DNA of 62,044 nucleotides from Gemmatimonadota bacterium (GTDB lineage: Bacteria > Gemmatimonadota > Gemmatimonadetes > Longimicrobiales > Gaopeijiaceae), in assembly GCA_029879725.1 (NCBI GenBank), contig JAOUPR010000008.1, positions 1 to 62,044 on the forward strand, written 5' to 3'. The notes beneath the pieces were generated by a model. The model ran no database searches and was not told the DNA's origin. It saw nothing but the letters and a program-made list of their open reading frames with translations. Of the stretch, positions 58,024 through 62,044 are shown in pieces. The position numbers were made by a program, and so were the translations under genes. Numbering within the stretch: the stretch's first letter is position 1; each line of letters opens with the position of its first letter.

Positions 58024-59745
58024 ATGGCAGCAAAGGTAGCTCAAGAAATTCGCCTGGGTGACCTCTTCGTGCGCGAAGGGCTCATCACGGACGAGCAGCT
58101 TCGGGCCGGTCTCCAGGAGGCGAAGTCGGGCGGGACGCGGATCGGCTATGCCCTCGTCAAGCTCGGGTTCGTCGCCGAGGAGGAACTCACCCGTATGCTC
58201 GCCAAGCAGTACCGGGTGCCGGCGGTCGATCTGGAGCGGGTGACGGTCGATCCCAAGATCATCCGTCTGGTCCGGCGGGACATGGCGGTCAAGCACCTGG
58301 TCCTTCCCCTCCGGCGGGTGGGACGCGTGCTCACCGTGGCCATGATCAACCCCACGGATCTCTCCGCCATCGACGATCTGAAATTCGTCACGCGCCTGGA
58401 GATCGAGCCGGTCATCGTCGGGGAGTTCACGCTCCGCAAGCATCTCGACAAGTACTACGAGGGGTCGGACGAGAGCGCCATCGCGGAACTCCTGGGTGTC
58501 ATGGACGAGGCGGACGTGGAGGTCGTCGAGCAGGATGAGGACGATGTGTCCATGGCCGCCCTCCAGGCCGAGGTGGACTCGGCGCCGGTGGTGAAGTTCA
58601 TCAACGGACTCCTCACCGACGCGGTGCTCAAGGGCGTCTCCGATATCCATATCGAGCCGTACGAGCGCGAGATCCGGGTGCGGTACCGCTTGGACGGGGC
58701 CCTCCAGGAGGTCATGAAGCCGCCGCTGAAGATGAAGGCTGCGCTGACCTCCCGCGTGAAGATCCTCTCCGACCTGAACATCGCGGAGCGCAGGGTGCCC
58801 CAGGACGGGCGCATCAAGATGAAGATCAAGAACAAGGTGGTGGACTTCCGTGTCTCCACCCTGCCCGTGATCTTCGGCGAGAAGATCGTGCTCCGTATTC
58901 TCGACAAGGGGAACCTGACCTTCGACCTGACCACCTTCGGTTTCGAGCCGAAGGCGGAGAAGGACTTCATGTGGGCCATCTCCCGCCCGTACGGGATGGT
59001 TCTGGTGACGGGCCCGACCGGATCGGGAAAGACCACCACGCTCTATTCCGCCCTGTCGCAGATCAACACCATCGACACCAACATCATGACCGCGGAGGAT
59101 CCGGTGGAGTACAACCTCCACGGGATCAACCAGGTTCTGGTGCGGAACGAGATCGGGATGACCTTCGCCGCGGCGTTGAAGGCGTTCCTGCGGCAGGACC
59201 CCAACATCATCATGGTCGGTGAGATCCGGGATCTCGAGACGGGCGGCATCGCCATCAAGGCGGCGCTCACCGGACACCTCGTGCTCTCGACGCTGCACAC
59301 CAACGACACGCCGTCCACCATCACCCGTCTCATCGACATGGGGCTGGAGCCCTTCAACGTGGCTTCCGCGATGAACCTCCTGTCGGCGCAGCGGCTGGTG
59401 AGGAGGATCTGCAGCAACTGCAAGACCGAGGTGAAGTACGGGGAGGAATACCTGAATTCCGCCAAGGTTCCCCTGGACTGGGCCGGGAAGACGACCTTCT
59501 ATCGTGGCGAGGGATGCGACCAGTGCAGCGGCACCGGATACAAGGGCCGGCAGGGTGTGTACGAGGTCATGATCATGTCCACGGCGCTGCGCAAGGCGAT
59601 CATGAGGGAGGCGGGGACCGACGAGATCCGTGACCTGGCCCGATCGGAGGGGATGCTGACGTTGCGGGACGACGGATTGGTGAAGGTGGCGCGGGGGGCC
59701 ACGTCGCTGGAAGAGATCGTGAAGGAAACGACGGCATCCGATTGA
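58024..59745 (+). CDS. pilB: Type IV pilus extension ATPase PilB
   Basis: A 573-residue secretion-type ATPase that powers pilus assembly. Domains: MshEN N-terminal domain (about 5-140, LGDLFVREGLITDEQL), second linker domain, then the ATPase core with Walker A GPTGSGKTTT near residue 330, Asp box AEDPVEYN, Walker B MVGEIRDLET and His box STLHTND. The four-Cys zinc site (CSNC and CDQC, about 464-501) is intact, as in PilB rather than PilT. ATG at 58024 is chosen because the family begins there; upstream codons are non-coding. It heads the pilB-pilT-pilC unit. Confidence 0.96.
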   Translation: MAAKVAQEIRLGDLFVREGLITDEQLRAGLQEAKSGGTRIGYALVKLGFVAEEELTRMLAKQYRVPAVDLERVTVDPKIIRLVRRDMAVKHLVLPLRRVGRVLTVAMINPTDLSAIDDLKFVTRLEIEPVIVGEFTLRKHLDKYYEGSDESAIAELLGVMDEADVEVVEQDEDDVSMAALQAEVDSAPVVKFINGLLTDAVLKGVSDIHIEPYEREIRVRYRLDGALQEVMKPPLKMKAALTSRVKILSDLNIAERRVPQDGRIKMKIKNKVVDFRVSTLPVIFGEKIVLRILDKGNLTFDLTTFGFEPKAEKDFMWAISRPYGMVLVTGPTGSGKTTTLYSALSQINTIDTNIMTAEDPVEYNLHGINQVLVRNEIGMTFAAALKAFLRQDPNIIMVGEIRDLETGGIAIKAALTGHLVLSTLHTNDTPSTITRLIDMGLEPFNVASAMNLLSAQRLVRRICSNCKTEVKYGEEYLNSAKVPLDWAGKTTFYRGEGCDQCSGTGYKGRQGVYEVMIMSTALRKAIMREAGTDEIRDLARSEGMLTLRDDGLVKVARGATSLEEIVKETTASD

Positions 59746-59800
59746 CGAACTTGACGTGGGAGCGGAACACACCGCCTCACCGTACCATGGGGAATACAGC

Positions 59801-60925
59801 ATGAATCAGTCCGCGGACCCGTCGGCACAGTCCGGGAAGCAGGAGATCAGCCTTCGCGTCCTCCTGCAGGAGATGATCCAGAGGGGGGCGTCCGACCTTC
59901 ACATCACCGTGGGGAACCCGGCCAAGTTGAGGGTGGACGGCGACCTGGTGAACTCGAAGAATCCGGCGGTGCTGGCGCCCAAGGACACGCTGAGCCTGGC
60001 CTACTCGATCCTCACCGAGAACCAGAAGCGGCGCTACGAAACCGAAGACGAGCTCGACTTCTCCTTCGGCGTGCAGAATCTGTCCCGTTTCCGGGGGAAC
60101 GTGTACAAGCAGCGTGGCTGCGTGGCCATGGCCATCCGGCAGATCCCGTACGAGATCGTGAGTATCGACAAGCTCGGTCTCCCGCCCATCCTAGGGAAGC
60201 TGGCCGAGCGTCCGCGTGGGCTCGTACTGGTCACGGGCCCGACGGGGTCGGGAAAATCCACGACCCTGGCCGCCATGGTGGACAAGGTGAATCGCGAGCG
60301 GAAGGGGCACATCATCACCATCGAAGACCCCATCGAGTTCATCCACCGCCACCAGAACTGCATGATCAACCAGCGCGAGGTGGGGGCGGACACCAAGTCC
60401 TTCACGGCCGCGTTGAAGTACGCACTGCGGCAGGATCCCGACGTGATCCTCATCGGCGAGATGCGGGACCTGGAGACCATCAGCGCCGCGCTCACCATCG
60501 CCGAGACGGGACACCTGGTCTTCGCCACGCTGCACACGAATTCCGCCGCCGAATCGATCAACCGCGTCATCGACGCCTTCCCCTCCCACCAGCAGGCACA
60601 GATTCGTGCCCAGTTGGCGTTCGTGCTGGAAGGGGTGGTGACCCAGACCCTCCTTCCGCGGGTGAAAGGGAAGGGACGGGTCGCCGCGGCCGAGATCATG
60701 GTTTGTACCCCGGCGATCCGGGCGGTCATTCGCGACGAGAAGATCCACCAGATCTACTCCCTCATGCAGGCGGGGAAGAAGCACGGGATGCAGACGATGA
60801 ACGACGCGCTGCAGATGCTCTACATGCAGGGCGAGGTGTCCCTGGAAGAGGCATTGAAGCGGTCCAGCGATCCCTCCGAACTCCTCCGCGCCGTCGGTGA
60901 GCCCATGCCCAAGGGCATGGCCTAG
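59801..60925 (+). CDS. pilT: Type IV pilus retraction ATPase PilT
   Basis: A 374-residue ATPase that depolymerises pili. Walker A GPTGSGKSTT near residue 146, Asp box IEDPIEFIH, Walker B LIGEMRDLET, His box ATLHTNSAAESINR, and the PilT-specific motif AIRAVIRDEKIHQIYS (the AIRNLIRE-type segment). It lacks the MshEN domain and zinc Cys of PilB. GGGGA lies about 7 bases before the ATG at 59801. The gap to pilB is 55 bp; the 3-prime end forms a small hairpin before pilC. Confidence 0.96.
   Translation: MNQSADPSAQSGKQEISLRVLLQEMIQRGASDLHITVGNPAKLRVDGDLVNSKNPAVLAPKDTLSLAYSILTENQKRRYETEDELDFSFGVQNLSRFRGNVYKQRGCVAMAIRQIPYEIVSIDKLGLPPILGKLAERPRGLVLVTGPTGSGKSTTLAAMVDKVNRERKGHIITIEDPIEFIHRHQNCMINQREVGADTKSFTAALKYALRQDPDVILIGEMRDLETISAALTIAETGHLVFATLHTNSAAESINRVIDAFPSHQQAQIRAQLAFVLEGVVTQTLLPRVKGKGRVAAAEIMVCTPAIRAVIRDEKIHQIYSLMQAGKKHGMQTMNDALQMLYMQGEVSLEEALKRSSDPSELLRAVGEPMPKGMA
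60903..60920 (+). other. Short hairpin at the pilT 3-prime end
   Basis: CCATGCC-CAAG-GGCATGG, a perfect stem of seven pairs inside the last codons of pilT. It ends 38 bases before the pilC start and could stabilise or attenuate the transcript between the two genes. Confidence 0.4.
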
Positions 60926-60958
60926 CCGGAACGAACCGAGTCCATCAGGTAGACGATT

Positions 60959-62044
60959 ATGCCCATGTTTTCGTACAGTGCTCGTCCCGCGGCCGGCGGT
61001 GACATCCAGGCGGGCGAGATCGATCTCCCCACCCGGGACGAGGTGATGGCGTACCTCCACCGGCAGAAGCTCATTCCGGTGTCGGTACGGCAGAAGTCGA
61101 AGGAGATCAGCTTCACGTTCGGAACCGGCGTGAAGACCCGGGACATCGTGATCTTCACGCGACAGTTCGCGACCATGATCAACTCCGGACTGCCGCTGGT
61201 CCAGAGCCTGGACATCCTCGCCGAGCAGTCGGAGAACCCCGCGCTCAAGAAGGTGATCCAGGACGTGCTCTACGACGTGGAGTCGGGGAATACCCTCGCC
61301 GACGCCATGGGCAAGCACGACCGGGTGTTCACCGAGCTATACGTCAACATGGTCGCGGCCGGTGAGGCCGGCGGTATTCTCGATACGATTCTTCTCCGCC
61401 TGGCCACCTTCCTGGAGAAGAACGACGCCCTCGTCCGCAAGATCAAGGGCGCCATGATCTACCCGGCCGTGATCTTCACGGTGGCCGGTGGCGCCATCGT
61501 GATCCTCCTGATTTTCGTGATCCCGACCTTCCAGCAGATGTTCGAGGCCGCGGGGATTCCGCTCCCCATGCCCACCCGCGTCGTCATCGGGATGTCGAAG
61601 TTCCTCCAGGCGTACTGGTGGGCCGTGGGCGCCGGTGCGGTCGGTGCCGTGGTCGGCATCCAGCAGTTCTACCGCACCGACTCCGGGCAGCTGCTCATCG
61701 ACTCCATGCTGCTCAAGTTTCCCATTCTCGGAGACATGCAGCGCAAGGCGGCGGTGGCCCGTTTCACCCGGACGCTGGGTACGCTCGTTTCGTCCGGCGT
61801 GTCCATCCTGGAGGGGCTGGAGATCACCGCGAAGACCTCGGGCAACCGCGTGATCCATGACGCCGTCATGGGGTCGCGAGCCTCCATCGCGGGGGGTGAG
61901 ACCATCGCCGGCCCGCTCAAGTCGTCCGGCGTGTTCCCACCCATGGTGGTTCAGATGATCAACGTGGGTGAGCAGACGGGTGGATTGGACGAGATGCTCA
62001 CCAAGATCGCCGACTTCTACGACGAAGAGGTCGACGCGGCGGTG
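60959..62044 (+). CDS. pilC: Type IV pilus inner-membrane platform protein PilC (3-prime end missing)
   Basis: Partial: 362 codons are present, and the family is about 400 residues, so roughly 40 residues lie beyond the window. Two GspF/T2SSF domains are visible: the first with IVIFTRQFATMINSGLPLVQ (about 63-82) and a membrane helix at about 170-190 (AVIFTVAGGAIVILLIFVIP), the second with VARFTRTLGTLVSSGVSIL (about 266) and VQMINVGEQTGGLDEML (about 330). PilC links the PilB and PilT motors to the pilus base. ATG at 60959 has AGGT about 9 bases upstream; an ATG two codons later is possible. Confidence 0.94.
   Translation, partial: MPMFSYSARPAAGGDIQAGEIDLPTRDEVMAYLHRQKLIPVSVRQKSKEISFTFGTGVKTRDIVIFTRQFATMINSGLPLVQSLDILAEQSENPALKKVIQDVLYDVESGNTLADAMGKHDRVFTELYVNMVAAGEAGGILDTILLRLATFLEKNDALVRKIKGAMIYPAVIFTVAGGAIVILLIFVIPTFQQMFEAAGIPLPMPTRVVIGMSKFLQAYWWAVGAGAVGAVVGIQQFYRTDSGQLLIDSMLLKFPILGDMQRKAAVARFTRTLGTLVSSGVSILEGLEITAKTSGNRVIHDAVMGSRASIAGGETIAGPLKSSGVFPPMVVQMINVGEQTGGLDEMLTKIADFYDEEVDAAV

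Overview
The window is about 62 kb of GC-rich DNA with dense coding, many GTG starts and many 4-base ATGA or GTGA gene overlaps. The gene content points to a Gram-negative, diderm bacterium of the Gemmatimonadota or a close relative. It has LptF/LptG lipopolysaccharide export permeases, a TonB-dependent receptor, a CBM9/DUF5916 outer-membrane protein, a very large SprA-like protein (the type IX secretion translocon family of Bacteroidota) and a type IV pilus motor set. No 16S gene or other phylogenetic marker is present, so the phylum is an inference. I found no tRNA, rRNA, CRISPR array, insertion sequence, integrase or phage gene. This reads as chromosomal core with lineage-specific accessory genes.

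Layout. 1-4.5 kb: the start of a radical SAM gene (minus strand), an HD-domain protein, and a secreted M6 metalloprotease with a dockerin-like tail that overlaps a small lipoprotein gene. 4.4-14.8 kb (plus strand): an orphan MetS-like peptide, carB, an acetylpolyamine/histone deacetylase-family enzyme that seems to start at CTG, a CcmH-like protein, a methyltransferase, an M24 peptidase overlapping priA, and an HNH endonuclease. 14.8-18.4 kb: an ADP-forming acyl-CoA synthetase with a small unknown downstream gene, a divergent PTPS/QueD-like protein that lacks catalytic residues, and a small hypothetical. 18.5-24.8 kb: a seven-gene operon of ECF sigma factor, membrane protein (probable anti-sigma), Spy/CpxP-like periplasmic protein, TolC-like channel, MacB-type ATPase, membrane-fusion protein and MacB-type permease. 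This looks like a self-contained, stress-regulated tripartite exporter.

24.8-31.3 kb: a second ECF module (sigma, zinc-finger anti-sigma, double-PDZ protein) faces an ABC exporter whose permease is fused to a CPBP protease, followed by threonine synthase. 31.3-36.1 kb: envelope genes, namely a small outer-membrane protein, a phosphodiester glycosidase lipoprotein, a TonB receptor and a DUF1028 protein. 36.2-44.2 kb: one-carbon/methionine metabolism, with aminopeptidase P, a MetF-like protein, a bifunctional homocysteine methyltransferase/MTHFR, and cobalamin-dependent metH preceded by a structured leader. 44.2-51 kb: the DUF5916 protein, a DapF with both catalytic cysteines replaced by serine, a rod-like structured RNA candidate, and lptG/lptF. 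51-62 kb: the 2,036-residue SprA-like protein, a double helix-hairpin-helix ComEA-like protein, and pilB-pilT-pilC (pilC runs off the window) behind tandem promoters with palindromes.

A recurring promoter pattern, TTGNNN - 16 to 18 bp - TA(C/T)(C/T)TT, precedes several independent transcription units (methyltransferase, HNH gene, pepP, lptF, pil). It probably shows the housekeeping sigma preference of this organism. Some of these boxes lie only 6 bp before the ATG, which suggests leaderless transcripts.
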